Under the pieces are notes generated by a model. It was given only the letters and a program-made list of their open reading frames with translations. It made no database searches and was not told the origin of the DNA. From positions 62,001 to 126,000 of the forward strand of contig CAKUED010000001.1 in the NCBI GenBank assembly GCA_934646005.1: DNA of 64,000 bases, given 5' to 3'. Shown here in pieces: positions 48,762-57,754 of this stretch. Every line of letters starts with the position of its first letter. Positions within the stretch are counted from its first letter, which is position 1. The DNA comes from an uncultured Oscillospiraceae bacterium. Its GTDB lineage: Bacteria; Bacillota; Clostridia; Oscillospirales; Oscillospiraceae. Position numbers and translations under genes: made by a program.

Positions 48762-48805
48762 GATCGGGAAGCCTCCTTTCCTGAATACAGTAGCCGACGA
48801 TGTCG

Positions 48806-48878
48806 GTTACAAATGCGTTACAATTATATGCGAAACATCACATGATATGAATTATAACTATTTTGCGTGAAAAGTCAA
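48806..48878 (-). promoter_or_regulatory. Promoter and WalR-type box of the 3D-domain gene
   Basis: Minus strand TTGACT (48873-48878), 16 bp, TATAAT (48851-48856). TGTAAC-GCATT-TGTAAC (48806-48822) fits the WalR/YycF consensus TGTWAH-N5-TGTWAH and lies just downstream of the predicted start. The GTAACCGAC/GTCGGCTAC palindrome next to it (48789-48809) may add a leader hairpin. Confidence 0.55.
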
Positions 48879-49040
48879 GAACTTTATAATAGAACGCGAA
48901 AATACGACAACTTTTACGAGAAATTCAAAAATTTTGGGCGCGTAAAAAGGAACAAATTTGGCGGATAATGTAATATTTTATCGAATAAAACGGAACAAAA
49001 AATAACAAAATAGTTAAAAATAAATTTCATCACTTCAAAA

Positions 49041-49069
49041 TTGACAGAATCGTCCGCGCGTGGTATAGT
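49041..49069 (+). promoter_or_regulatory. Promoter of thrS
   Basis: TTGACA (49041-49046), 17 bp, TATAGT (49064-49069). Confidence 0.85.
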
Positions 49070-49076
49070 AGGGGCG

Positions 49077-49322
49077 ATAAAAGCGCTGAAAAAGATACGC
49101 TTCCGCACCCGCAGCGCCGCAGAGAGGGCTTTGTCTGGTGAAAAAAGCCCGACGTCTGCCGCGGAGGTACCCCTTTTGAGCTGCGCCGCTGAACCGACGA
49201 GTAAGCGGCGACGGGTTCTCCCGTTACAGAGATCACGAGCGACGGAATGTTTCCGTAAGCAGGGTGGAACCGTGGAGCTTTCTGCTTCACCCCTGAACTT
49301 TTCGGGGGTGGAGCAGTTTTGT
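49077..49322 (+). ncRNA. T-box leader of thrS
   Basis: Transcribed leader with the T-box bulge AGGGTGGAACCG (49261-49272). A terminator follows: CTGCTTCACCCC...GGGGGTGGAGCAG then TTTT (49282-49320). A Stem I candidate is closed by GCAGC/GCTGC and has an apical GGCTTTG/AGCC arm. The Thr specifier is probably the ACC at 49169-49171. Uncharged tRNA-Thr would favour the antiterminator and raise thrS expression. Confidence 0.88.
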
Positions 49323-49353
49323 TTTGCCCCAAATCAACAAGGAGGCAATGAAA

Positions 49354-51111
49354 ATGTCTGAAAACAACGAATTTTCCTTTGAAAACGAGCAGTACCGCCG
49401 TACCTACTGGCACACCTGCTCCCACGTTCTGGCGCAGGCGGTCAAGCGTCTGCACCCGGAGGTCAAGCTCGCCATCGGTCCGTCGATCGACAACGGCTTC
49501 TACTATGACTTTGACGCGCCGTTTGCCTTTACGCCGGAGATCATGGAAGAGCTGGAAGCCGAAATGCGCAAGATCTGCAAAGAAAAGCTGAAGCTCGAGC
49601 GCTTTGAGCTGCCGCGCGAGGAAGCCATTAAATATATGGAGGACAAGGGCGAGCCGTATAAGGTCGAGCTCATCAACGACCTGCCGGAGGACGCGCACAT
49701 CTCCTTCTACACGCAGGGCGAGTTCACCGACCTCTGCGCCGGTCCGCATCTGGACTCCACCGGGCGCATCAAGGGCAACGCCATCAAGCTCACCGCCTGC
49801 AACGCCGCCTACTGGCGCGGCGATTCCAACCGCGAGACGCTCCAGCGTATCTACGGCGTCGCCTTCCCGAAGAAGGAAGAGCTGGACGAGTATCTGGCGC
49901 GCATCGAAGAGGCAAAAAAGCGTGACCACCGCAAGCTCGGCAGGGAGCTGGGGCTGTTCATGCTGACGGAGGAAGGTCCGGGCTTCCCGTTCTTCCTGCC
50001 GAAGGGCATGGTGCTGAAAAACACCCTGATCGACTACTGGCGTCAGGTGCATAAGCGCTACGGCTATGTGGAAATTTCCACGCCGATGATCCTCAACCGC
50101 CGCCTGTGGGAGCGCTCGGGTCACTGGGATCACTACAAGCAGAATATGTACACCACCGTCATCGACGGCGAGGACTATGCCGTCAAGCCCATGAACTGCC
50201 CGGGCGGCATGATCGTGTACGCCAGCGAGCCGCACTCCTACCGCGACCTGCCGCTGCGCGTGGGCGAGCTGGGTCTGGTGCACCGGCACGAGCTGTCCGG
50301 CGCGCTGCACGGTCTGTTCCGCGTGCGCTGCTTCACGCAGGACGACGCGCACATCTTCATGACCTGGGATCAGATGAAGGACGAGATCAAGAACGTCGTG
50401 AAGCTGTTTGACGAGGTCTATTCCACGTTCGGTCTGACGTATCAGATCGAGCTGTCCACCATGCCGGACGACCACATCGGTGACGAGAAGGACTGGCGCT
50501 TTGCCGAGGAGACCCTCGCTGCCGCCATCACCGAGATGGGCAAGGAGTATATCGTCAACGCCGGTGACGGCGCGTTCTACGGCCCGAAGCTCGACTTCCA
50601 TCTGGCGGACTCGCTGGGACGCACCTGGCAGTGCGGCACGATCCAGCTCGATATGCAGCTTCCCGAGCGCTTTGAGCTTGAGTATATCGGCGAGGACGGG
50701 CAGAAGCATCGCCCGGTGATGATCCACCGCGTGGTCCTCGGCTCGATCGAGCGCTTCATCGGCGTCATCACCGAGCACTTTGCCGGTGCGTTCCCGACGT
50801 GGCTCAGCCCGGTGCAGGTCAAGCTCCTGCCCGTGACCGACCGCGCGAACGACTACGCCGCCAAGCTCTCCGCGCAGCTCGACGCACAGGGCTACCGCGT
50901 GGAGGTGGACGCGCGCAACGAGAAGATCGGCAAGAAGATCCGCGAGGCGCAGCTTGAAAAAGTGCCGTATATGCTGATCGTGGGCGACCGCGACATCGAA
51001 AACGGCACGGTCTCCCCGCGCCACCGCGCCGAGGGCGACCTGGGTGCGATGAGTATCGACGCCTTCACCGCCATCCTCAAGGAGGATGTGGAGAAGAAGC
51101 TCCGCAAGTAA
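49354..51111 (+). CDS. thrS: Threonyl-tRNA synthetase (lacks the N-terminal TGS domain)
   Basis: 585 residues. Editing domain HTCSHVLAQAVK, CAGPHLDSTG; class II core with motif 2 VHRHELSGALHGLFRVRCF and MNCPGGMIVYASE; C-terminal anticodon domain. The usual about 60-residue TGS domain is missing at the front, so the enzyme is shorter than the common 640. ATG chosen because AAGGAGG lies 8 nt upstream; an ATG two codons earlier is too close. Controlled by a T-box. It charges tRNA-Thr. Confidence 0.95.
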   Translation: MSENNEFSFENEQYRRTYWHTCSHVLAQAVKRLHPEVKLAIGPSIDNGFYYDFDAPFAFTPEIMEELEAEMRKICKEKLKLERFELPREEAIKYMEDKGEPYKVELINDLPEDAHISFYTQGEFTDLCAGPHLDSTGRIKGNAIKLTACNAAYWRGDSNRETLQRIYGVAFPKKEELDEYLARIEEAKKRDHRKLGRELGLFMLTEEGPGFPFFLPKGMVLKNTLIDYWRQVHKRYGYVEISTPMILNRRLWERSGHWDHYKQNMYTTVIDGEDYAVKPMNCPGGMIVYASEPHSYRDLPLRVGELGLVHRHELSGALHGLFRVRCFTQDDAHIFMTWDQMKDEIKNVVKLFDEVYSTFGLTYQIELSTMPDDHIGDEKDWRFAEETLAAAITEMGKEYIVNAGDGAFYGPKLDFHLADSLGRTWQCGTIQLDMQLPERFELEYIGEDGQKHRPVMIHRVVLGSIERFIGVITEHFAGAFPTWLSPVQVKLLPVTDRANDYAAKLSAQLDAQGYRVEVDARNEKIGKKIREAQLEKVPYMLIVGDRDIENGTVSPRHRAEGDLGAMSIDAFTAILKEDVEKKLRK

Positions 51112-51120
51112 AAAATAGCA

Positions 51121-51156
51121 AAAGCGCGCCCCACCAACCGGCGGGGCGCGTTTTTG
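51121..51156 (+). terminator. Intrinsic terminator of thrS
   Basis: CGCGCCCC (51125-51132) pairs with GGGGCGCG (51143-51150), followed by TTTTTG. Confidence 0.85.
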
Positions 51157-51164
51157 TAAAATCC

Positions 51165-51525
51165 CAAAGCCTTCCCCTTGAGGGGAAGCTGTCGGCGAAG
51201 CCGACTGATGAGGGGAAGACCTGCGGTTTATGAGCTGCGGCGCGTTTTGACCGCACCAAAGCCTCCCCTTGGTGACCAAGGGGAGGTGGCACGGAGAAGC
51301 CGTGACGGAAGGGATGAGAAGGTGTAGGTTTTGCTGCACTACTGGTGGCGTGTTGCTAACCTCAACGTTCTGATCCCTTCAGTCGCCTACGGCGACAGCT
51401 TCCCTTGGTCACCAAGGGAAGCCTTTGCGCTGTGCAAACGTAGAACAGCTCAGAACGTACCACCCTTCTCCTCATCCGTCTCGCTGCGCGAGCCACCTTC
51501 CCCACATGGGGAAGGCTTTGGTGTG
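51165..51525. repeat. Cluster of four related palindromic repeats in mirrored order
   Basis: Two direct units (about 51168-51218, AAGCCTTCCCC/GGGGAAG type, and about 51260-51320, CCTCCCCTTGGTGACCAAGG type) are followed by two inverted units (about 51373-51425 and 51470-51522). All share the AAAGCCT-C-T-T/A-A-GGGGAAG palindrome and a second GGCGAAGCC-type arm. This family is common in gut Firmicutes (from memory). The unit order mirrors around 51345. Non-coding. Confidence 0.65.
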
Positions 51526-51550
51526 CGGCTCGGCTGGAAGAGCGTGCAAA

Positions 51551-51588
51551 AATCCGCCCGCGGGGTTTCCTGCGGGCGGACTCTTTTT
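51551..51588. terminator. Bidirectional intrinsic terminator
   Basis: TCCGCCCGC (51553-51561) pairs with GCGGGCGGA (51572-51580), with T-runs on both outer sides. It ends the LacI-type gene on the minus strand. Confidence 0.75.
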
Positions 51589-53438
51589 TATGCGTACCAG
51601 TTATTGACCTCTTGCAGCAGTCTGCGGTATTTTTCGAGATTCTCTCTTGTGACCAGCGGGGCGTCCAGCGAGCGGAAGCAGGGGAACTGGTTGCCGCGGA
51701 GGATGGCGTCCATGGCGACCACGCCCATCTGTCCCTCTTCATACAGCGGCTGCGCAACGAATGCATCGACCTCGCCGGTCTCAATCAGATGGATACTTTC
51801 GTCGCTGTAGTCTGTGCCGACCAGAATCAGGTCGCTCCGTCCGGCAGCCTTTTTTGCCGCCGCCCAGTTGACGCAGGCGTAGCCTGCCGTGGTGAACACG
51901 CCGACGAGATCGGGCGTATTACGGATATAATCGACCAGCATATCGGTGCGATCTGTCTGCACAAAGTCAAACTCGTTGCGAACGGTGACATTCGGGCATT
52001 TTTCGCGCATCTGCGCGATGAGCTCGCGCGTGATGGAGGATTCGAGCATATTGTCGCTGCTCTGCGAGACTGCCAGAACGCCGGCGCGGTCGCGCAGACG
52101 CGCCGTAAAGAACTGTGCCACCTCGGCGGCGATCTTCGCGGGGTCCTCGGCAATGCGCGCCTGCTCGCCAAAGCCCTCCATTTCGCGCGTAACGCCGTGC
52201 AGCGTGACGACCGGGATGCCGCGCTGCGTAAAGCAGTCGAACGCCCCCGGCTCTGCCAGCCACGAGATGAGCCCGTCGATCTTCTCATTCGCCAGCTCGC
52301 GCATTGCCCGGAAATATTCATTATAATCATCGCTCTCGATGCCGGCGACCTCCGCCTGATAGCCCATCTGCTGAATCATGTCCAGAAAGCCCGCGCGCAC
52401 GATGCGCAGCGACGGGTGATTTTTGAGGTAGAGCATGATGACGAGCTTTTTCTGCGCGGGGTTGAACTTCGGTGCGGCGGTGCTGATGCCGTCACGGACG
52501 GGGTTATACGGGATGAGGACGTCAACGTGCTCGTCCGACGGGACGGTGTGCACGATGAGCCGCCGCAGCTCCTCTTCGATGGCGGTGTAGTTGAGCCCGA
52601 CGTGCGTAAAGGAGAAATTCGGGTGCTCCGGGCAGACGCCGTCGGATACGGCGGCGACGGACACATCCTCCGGCACGCGGATGTCAAACGCGCGCAGGCG
52701 GTTGACGACCTCGACCGCTGCGCGGTCGGACGTGCAGATGATGGCGGAGATATTAAAGTCGCGGATAATATCCGGGATGTGCGACCAGATATGCGGGTCG
52801 CGCTGGAGGTCCATGATGATCTGCGCCGGGTTGAGCGGCAGGTGCATCTCTAAAATCAGCTTCTGAAAACCGCTGAAACAGAACAGGTTTTTAGACGCCT
52901 GCAGATCGGCGTTCAGATAGATGAAGCTGCGATGCCCCATCTCCGCCAGGCGGCGCGTGAGCGCGTACACAGCGCCGGAATAGTCGATGCGGACGTTCCA
53001 GAACGGCTTGCGGGAGAAATTGCCGTCCACGATCAGGACCTGCGGCACGAGCGGCGCGAGCTCATCGAGCACCGAACGCTCCAGACCGTCAAATGTAACG
53101 AGTAAGCTGCAGCTGCTTAACAGCTCCGCCGGATTTTCAAGCAGCTGATGCTGCGGCAGCACGCGCAGCTCGCTGCCGTTTTCCTGCGCCAGCCGCAGCA
53201 GCGCCTTCATGACCGGCGGCAGCAGCGGCTCGGCAGGGTCGCCGATGAGCAGCACGATCGTTTTTAACCGCACGCTGTGCGCGCGTGCGGGGGGAGTATA
53301 GTTCATTTCGCGCACAATATTTAATATGTGCGCGCGGGTCGCTTCCGAGACCCCTTTTCTTCCGTGGATCGCCATGGAGACCGCGGCGGGGGAGACACCG
53401 GCGCGCAGCGCGATGTCCCGGTTCGTGATCTTGGGCAT
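51588..53438 (-). CDS. LacI-family regulator with a second periplasmic-binding-protein domain
   Basis: 616 residues, nearly twice the usual 340. LacI HTH (ITNRDIALRAGVSPAAVSMAIHGRKGVS) at 3-30 and hinge follow the standard plan. A first Peripla_BP domain spans about 58-315 (TSDRAAVEVVNRLRAFDIRVPEDVSVAAVSD). A second full sugar-binding domain spans about 325-616 (LYLKNHPSLRIVRAGFLDMIQQMGY, VGTDYSDESIHLIETGEVDAFVAQPLYEEG), of RbsB type. ATG with GGAAGGAG upstream. It is divergent from a sugar ABC operon whose promoter has a GCTAAAAGC palindrome, its likely operator. The second domain may sense a second ligand. Confidence 0.87.
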   Translation of the reverse strand: MPKITNRDIALRAGVSPAAVSMAIHGRKGVSEATRAHILNIVREMNYTPPARAHSVRLKTIVLLIGDPAEPLLPPVMKALLRLAQENGSELRVLPQHQLLENPAELLSSCSLLVTFDGLERSVLDELAPLVPQVLIVDGNFSRKPFWNVRIDYSGAVYALTRRLAEMGHRSFIYLNADLQASKNLFCFSGFQKLILEMHLPLNPAQIIMDLQRDPHIWSHIPDIIRDFNISAIICTSDRAAVEVVNRLRAFDIRVPEDVSVAAVSDGVCPEHPNFSFTHVGLNYTAIEEELRRLIVHTVPSDEHVDVLIPYNPVRDGISTAAPKFNPAQKKLVIMLYLKNHPSLRIVRAGFLDMIQQMGYQAEVAGIESDDYNEYFRAMRELANEKIDGLISWLAEPGAFDCFTQRGIPVVTLHGVTREMEGFGEQARIAEDPAKIAAEVAQFFTARLRDRAGVLAVSQSSDNMLESSITRELIAQMREKCPNVTVRNEFDFVQTDRTDMLVDYIRNTPDLVGVFTTAGYACVNWAAAKKAAGRSDLILVGTDYSDESIHLIETGEVDAFVAQPLYEEGQMGVVAMDAILRGNQFPCFRSLDAPLVTRENLEKYRRLLQEVNNWYA

Positions 53439-53496
53439 GGTGGCAGCTCCTTCCTGATGCAGCGTTCCACCACAGGGGCGCACTAATCCCTATGGG

Positions 53497-53521
53497 ACTA
53501 TAGCATACAATGCTTTTTAGC
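53497..53521 (-). promoter_or_regulatory. LacI-gene promoter with candidate self-operator
   Basis: -10 TATAGT (53497-53502, minus). GCTAAAAAGC (53512-53521) sits just upstream and resembles the operator in the divergent sugar-operon promoter. Confidence 0.45.
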
Positions 53522-53699
53522 AAATTTCAATATTCAGCTCAAAATTTTAGCTGCAAATTTTGCGCGTTCGGACAAAAATGACACAAATTTTGTTTGAAAA
53601 AGTGCGTTTTATCTAAAAAATCATGAAAAACTAAACGGATTTAATATGGAATTAACAATATTCACAAATTATGACCCCTGTTTTTGGATGCCTGCACGA

Positions 53700-53728
53700 T
53701 TGTTAATTCAGCTAAAAGCTGTTATACT
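53700..53728 (+). promoter_or_regulatory. Sugar ABC operon promoter with CAGCTAAAAGCTG operator
   Basis: TTGTTA (53700-53705), 17 bp, TATACT (53723-53728). The perfect 13-bp odd palindrome CAGCTAAAAGCTG (53709-53721) fills the spacer, the place where a LacI-type repressor blocks transcription. A related CAGCT...AGCTG pair lies at 53535-53553. Confidence 0.65.
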
Positions 53729-53805
53729 TTAGGCATTCAGGAAACGCTGCTGCACGCCCTGAGTTCCGAGGATGATCCCGGAGAAAATATTAAGGAGGAA
53801 AACCC

Positions 53806-55065
53806 ATGAAAAAGCTGATCGCGCTTCTGCTTGCGGTTCTGATGGTGTTTGCTCTGGTCGCCTGCGCCTCCAGTGACAAGACCCCCGCAACGGACTCCCC
53901 CGCAACCGAGACACCCGCCGCATCCGACACTACCGAGACTCCCGCTGCTGACACTCCCGCTGCCGAAGCTCCCGCCGCCACCGGCGAAGCTCTGAGCGAG
54001 GAGGACGCTGAGGCTGCCCGCGATGCCGGCACGCTCGTCTCCGATCCTCTGACCGGCTATGAGTACAGCGACTCCACCAACACCTGGTACTACAGCAACT
54101 ACCCCAACTACAAGGACTTCAAGGCTGACGGCGTTGTGAAGGTCGCGTTCGTCTGCAAGTTCTCCGGCGCATGGTTCACGCCGAAGGCGAACTCTCTGGG
54201 CGACACCGTGAAGGCTGCCGGCTATGAGTACCTCTACATCGACGCCAACTCCGACGAGCAGGCTTGGCTCGACGGCATCCAGAACATCATCAACCAGGAC
54301 TTTGACGCGGTCGTCATGACCCCGGTCAACACCGCGCTGCTGCCCGACGCTGTTGCCATGCTGCAGGACGCTGGCATCGCCTACCTGACCACGGACGATC
54401 CCGGTGCTGACGCTTACGGCTTCTACTCCCCGCACTATGGTCTGGACGACTATTTCCTGCACCATGGTCTCGGCGAGCACGTCGCCAAGAAGATGGAAGA
54501 GAGAAACTTCATGGACGGCGTGAAGGACGATTACAGCAACTTCTACTTCGTCATTCAGGACAGCCCCGCTGTTGAATCCATCCATCTGAGAAACGTCGCG
54601 TTCTACGACGCCATCAAGGAAGCCTATCCCGACATCCCCGACGATCGCGTCGTGTGGCTGGACTGCGGCGGCTCCCTGTCTGACGAAGTCATCGCCAAGT
54701 TCTCCTCCACGCTGCAGGCAAACATCTCCAGCGTTGACAAGTGGCTCATCTCCGCGGGCGGCGCTGACTCCATCGTCCCGACCGTCACCCTCTTCAAGGA
54801 ATCCGGCGTGGATCTGAAGAACACGATCATCGCGGACTGCATCTCCACTCCGAACCCGATCGAGCTGATGCTCCAGGATCCCGAAGTTGCTGACTGCTGC
54901 TTCGGCGTGGGTCTTGCCTCTGCTCCGTCCGGCGTCGGCATGGGCAACATCATCATCGACTTGGTCGAGAACGGCACGCCGATCCCCGGCTTCACCGGTT
55001 ACGACCTGAACGTTGTTGACAAGGATACTGCGCAGCAGTTCTACAACGACGTCTACGCGAGCTAA
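53806..55065 (+). CDS. Sugar ABC transporter substrate-binding lipoprotein (Peripla_BP_4 type)
   Basis: 419 residues. Signal peptide ending FALVAC with lipid Cys20, a Thr/Pro/Ala-rich linker to about residue 70, then a periplasmic-binding-protein fold of the ribose/arabinose type (AFVCKFSGAWFTPKANSLGDTVK, MTPVNTALLPDAVAMLQDAG). It delivers a sugar-like ligand to the ATPase and permeases that follow. Strong operator-controlled promoter; probably the most abundant product of the operon. Confidence 0.9.
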   Translation: MKKLIALLLAVLMVFALVACASSDKTPATDSPATETPAASDTTETPAADTPAAEAPAATGEALSEEDAEAARDAGTLVSDPLTGYEYSDSTNTWYYSNYPNYKDFKADGVVKVAFVCKFSGAWFTPKANSLGDTVKAAGYEYLYIDANSDEQAWLDGIQNIINQDFDAVVMTPVNTALLPDAVAMLQDAGIAYLTTDDPGADAYGFYSPHYGLDDYFLHHGLGEHVAKKMEERNFMDGVKDDYSNFYFVIQDSPAVESIHLRNVAFYDAIKEAYPDIPDDRVVWLDCGGSLSDEVIAKFSSTLQANISSVDKWLISAGGADSIVPTVTLFKESGVDLKNTIIADCISTPNPIELMLQDPEVADCCFGVGLASAPSGVGMGNIIIDLVENGTPIPGFTGYDLNVVDKDTAQQFYNDVYAS

Positions 55066-55214
55066 TTAAAAAATAGCATTAAGAGACATCTGATAACCCA
55101 CCGTGGGGCGGTCTTGCGGGACCGCCCCGCTTTCTAAGAGAGAGACCCCCGCCCACGGGCGGGCTGAACAGATCACAGACCGCCGCGAGGGCGGCACGAA
55201 CTGCGGGGTAAATT
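55066..55214 (+). other. Intergenic hairpins between binding protein and ATPase
   Basis: GGGGCGGTC/GACCGCCCC (55105-55128) and CCGCCC/GGGCGG (about 55148-55165) form strong stems without long T-tracts. They probably stabilise the upstream mRNA and lower read-through into the transporter genes. A GCGGGGTAA stretch precedes the ATG; no strong Shine-Dalgarno is seen. Confidence 0.5.
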
Positions 55215-56723
55215 ATGAGCGAAGAAATTACTTTAAGAGCTGAAAACATCGTAAAATCCTTCTACGGCAACCGCGTGCTCAACGGCGTTGAGATCTCGCT
55301 GAAGCCGGGCAAGGTCCATGCGCTTTGCGGCGAGAACGGCGCGGGCAAATCCACCCTTCTCAAGATCATCACGGGTCTTTACACCAAAGACTCCGGGCAA
55401 ATTTATCTGGACGGAAAAGAAATCGAAGTCAATAACGTCGAAACGGCGAGAAAATACGGCATACACGTTGTACCGCAGGAAATGCAGATGCTGCGCGAGC
55501 TGAGCGTGGCGGAAAATATTTTCCTCGGTAACCAGCCGCGTACCAAGGCGGGCACGATCGACTGGAAAACGATGTACCGCCGCGCAAATGAAGTCAAATC
55601 CATGCTCGGCAAGCCGGGCGAAAAGATCAATGTCCGCACCAAGGCGGGCGATCTCGGCATGGGCGCGTGGCAGCTCATCGAGATCATGCGCGCGTTCACG
55701 AGCGACAACCTGCGCGTGATCGCGTTTGACGAGCCGACGTCGTCGCTGTCGGACAGCGAGGTGGAGATCCTGTTCTCCCTGATCCGCGACCTGCGGTCGC
55801 GCGGCATCGCGATCGTCTACGTCAGCCACAGAATGAAGGAGATCTTCGAGCTGTGCGACGAGGTCTCGATCTTCCGCGACGGCAATTACGTCGGCACGCG
55901 CGCGGTGAAGGACACGACGAACGACGAACTCGTGTCGATGATGATCGGTCGTGACGTCAACCTCTTCGGCGACCGCGACCATTCGGACGTGCAGGAGGAG
56001 GTCGCGCTGCGCGCGACGAACTTCAGCCACGGCAAATTCTATCAGGACATCAATCTGGAGGTCCATAAGGGCGAGATCCTGGGACTCTACGGGCTGGTCG
56101 GCGCAGGGCGGACAGAGTTCGTGCGCGGACTGTTCGGCGCTGACCCCAAGGACTCCGGCGAGGTCGAGGTGCTGGGCAAAAGGGTCTCGATCAAAACACC
56201 GGGGCAGGCGATCCGTGCGGGCATCGGTCTTGTGACCGAAAACCGCCGCGAGGAAGGTCTGCTGCTGGAAAACTCCCTGAAGTGGAATCTCAGCATGACG
56301 AACTTCAAGGCGATCATGGACGGGCTGCACAACCTGAGCATGCGCAAAGAGAAAGAGTACGCCACCAAGGGTATGCAGATCTTCCGCGTGAAGGCGACCG
56401 GCTATGATATGAACGCCGGCGGTCTTTCCGGCGGCAACCAGCAGAAGGTCGTTCTGGCAAAATGGGTCATGGCGGACTGCGACGTGCTCATCGTTGACGA
56501 GCCGACGCGCGGCATCGACGTGGGCGCGAAGGCGGAGGTCTACCGGGCGCTGCATCAGCTTGCCTCGGAGGGCAAGGCGATCATCATGGTCTCCTCCGAG
56601 CTGCCGGAGATCATCGGCGTCAGCGACCGCATCCTCGTCATGTGCGAGGGGCGCATCACGGCGGAGCTTCAGAACGAAAATCTGCAAGAGGACGACGTCA
56701 TCCGCTACGCGTTCTCGTCTTAA
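55215..56723 (+). CDS. Sugar ABC transporter ATPase, duplicated (RbsA/MglA/XylG type)
   Basis: 502 residues, two ATPase domains. The first has Walker A GENGAGKST, signature-region LGMGAWQLIEIMRA and Walker B VIAFDEPTSSLSD. The second has a degenerate Walker A GLVGAGRTE, signature LSGGNQQK and DEPTRGID, the typical asymmetry of this family. It powers monosaccharide import through the two permeases that follow. Confidence 0.95.
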   Translation: MSEEITLRAENIVKSFYGNRVLNGVEISLKPGKVHALCGENGAGKSTLLKIITGLYTKDSGQIYLDGKEIEVNNVETARKYGIHVVPQEMQMLRELSVAENIFLGNQPRTKAGTIDWKTMYRRANEVKSMLGKPGEKINVRTKAGDLGMGAWQLIEIMRAFTSDNLRVIAFDEPTSSLSDSEVEILFSLIRDLRSRGIAIVYVSHRMKEIFELCDEVSIFRDGNYVGTRAVKDTTNDELVSMMIGRDVNLFGDRDHSDVQEEVALRATNFSHGKFYQDINLEVHKGEILGLYGLVGAGRTEFVRGLFGADPKDSGEVEVLGKRVSIKTPGQAIRAGIGLVTENRREEGLLLENSLKWNLSMTNFKAIMDGLHNLSMRKEKEYATKGMQIFRVKATGYDMNAGGLSGGNQQKVVLAKWVMADCDVLIVDEPTRGIDVGAKAEVYRALHQLASEGKAIIMVSSELPEIIGVSDRILVMCEGRITAELQNENLQEDDVIRYAFSS

Positions 56724-56762
56724 CCGAAGAAGCCTGCAAGACCTGCAAGAGGGAGAGTCAAT

Positions 56763-57731
56763 ATGTCTAATGCTAAAATAAACCTTAAAAAAGGGATCAA
56801 CCGCGACACGCGGCAGAATATCATCGTTCTGGCTGCGCTGGTCGTTGTCATGGCGTTCTTCGGAATCCGATCTCCGTACTTCCTGAAGCCCGCGAATCTG
56901 GTCGCGCTGCTGGCGGCGGCAGTCCCGCTGGGACTCATCGGCATCGCGGAGAGCGTGTGCCTGCTGACGGGCGCGTTCGATATGGCGGTCGGCATGGTCG
57001 CCTCGCTCGGCGGCATCATCGTCACGATGCTCATCTCCGAGGCGGGCTACGCAACGTATGTTGCCTATGCCATCGCGCTTGTGTTCGGTATCCTGTCGGG
57101 CCTGGTCGCCGGTGTTTCCGTCGGCTACCTCAAAATGCCGGCGTGGATCGCAACGTTTGCGCTGATGAACATCTGGCGCGGCGTCATCTACATCCTGACG
57201 AACGGCGACGCCATCCGCATGACGAAGTTCAAGGAATTTAAGTGGCTCGGTCAGCACAAGATCTTCGGCACGGACGTTACGCCTGCCATTGTGATCTTGA
57301 TCCTGGCATTCGTTGCCATCTACTTTGTCCTGCGCTTTACCAAGTTCGGGCGCGACCTGCACGTTGTCGGCGGCAACCCTGAAGCGGCGAAAAACGTCGG
57401 TCTGCGCGTGGAGCTGTGCCAGACCCTCGCGTTCACGATCAGCGGCTTTTTGTCCGCGCTGGCAGGCGTGCTGTTCGCATCCCGTTCCGGCTCTGGTCAG
57501 CCGGTCATCGGTGAAATGTACGCGATGCAGGCGATCGCGGGCGCGGTCGTCGGCGGCACGTCCATGTCGGGCGGCAAGACGAATCCTGCGATGACGTTCG
57601 TGGGCATCATGTTCGTCGTCTGCCTGCAAAACGGTCTGACTATGATCCAGGTGCCGGCGTTCTATCAGCATATCGCAACGGGCGCGATCCTGGTGCTGGC
57701 GATCCTCGTCCAGACCGAGCGGCCGAAATAA
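56763..57731 (+). CDS. Sugar ABC transporter permease (RbsC-like)
   Basis: 322 residues, about eight to ten membrane segments. The family stretch GAFDMAVGMVASLGGIIV and the ATP-coupling loop VVGGNPEAAKNVGLRV are typical of ribose/xylose-type permeases. Starts 39 bp after the ATPase gene. Confidence 0.93.
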   Translation: MSNAKINLKKGINRDTRQNIIVLAALVVVMAFFGIRSPYFLKPANLVALLAAAVPLGLIGIAESVCLLTGAFDMAVGMVASLGGIIVTMLISEAGYATYVAYAIALVFGILSGLVAGVSVGYLKMPAWIATFALMNIWRGVIYILTNGDAIRMTKFKEFKWLGQHKIFGTDVTPAIVILILAFVAIYFVLRFTKFGRDLHVVGGNPEAAKNVGLRVELCQTLAFTISGFLSALAGVLFASRSGSGQPVIGEMYAMQAIAGAVVGGTSMSGGKTNPAMTFVGIMFVVCLQNGLTMIQVPAFYQHIATGAILVLAILVQTERPK

Positions 57732-57754
57732 GCGGGGCGGAGGAGAAAGGACAA

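Noticed and set aside
49030..51339. 769-codon open frame antisense to thrS
   Set aside because: It mirrors the codon pattern of thrS, has no ribosome site or family similarity and runs through the T-box leader.
51165..51525. CRISPR array
   Set aside because: The four repeats are imperfect, in mixed orientation and separated by irregular distances without cas genes.
55233..57671. 812-codon open frame antisense to the sugar ABC ATPase and permease
   Set aside because: Arg/Asp/His-rich composition typical of antisense frames in G+C-rich genes; it spans two well-supported genes.
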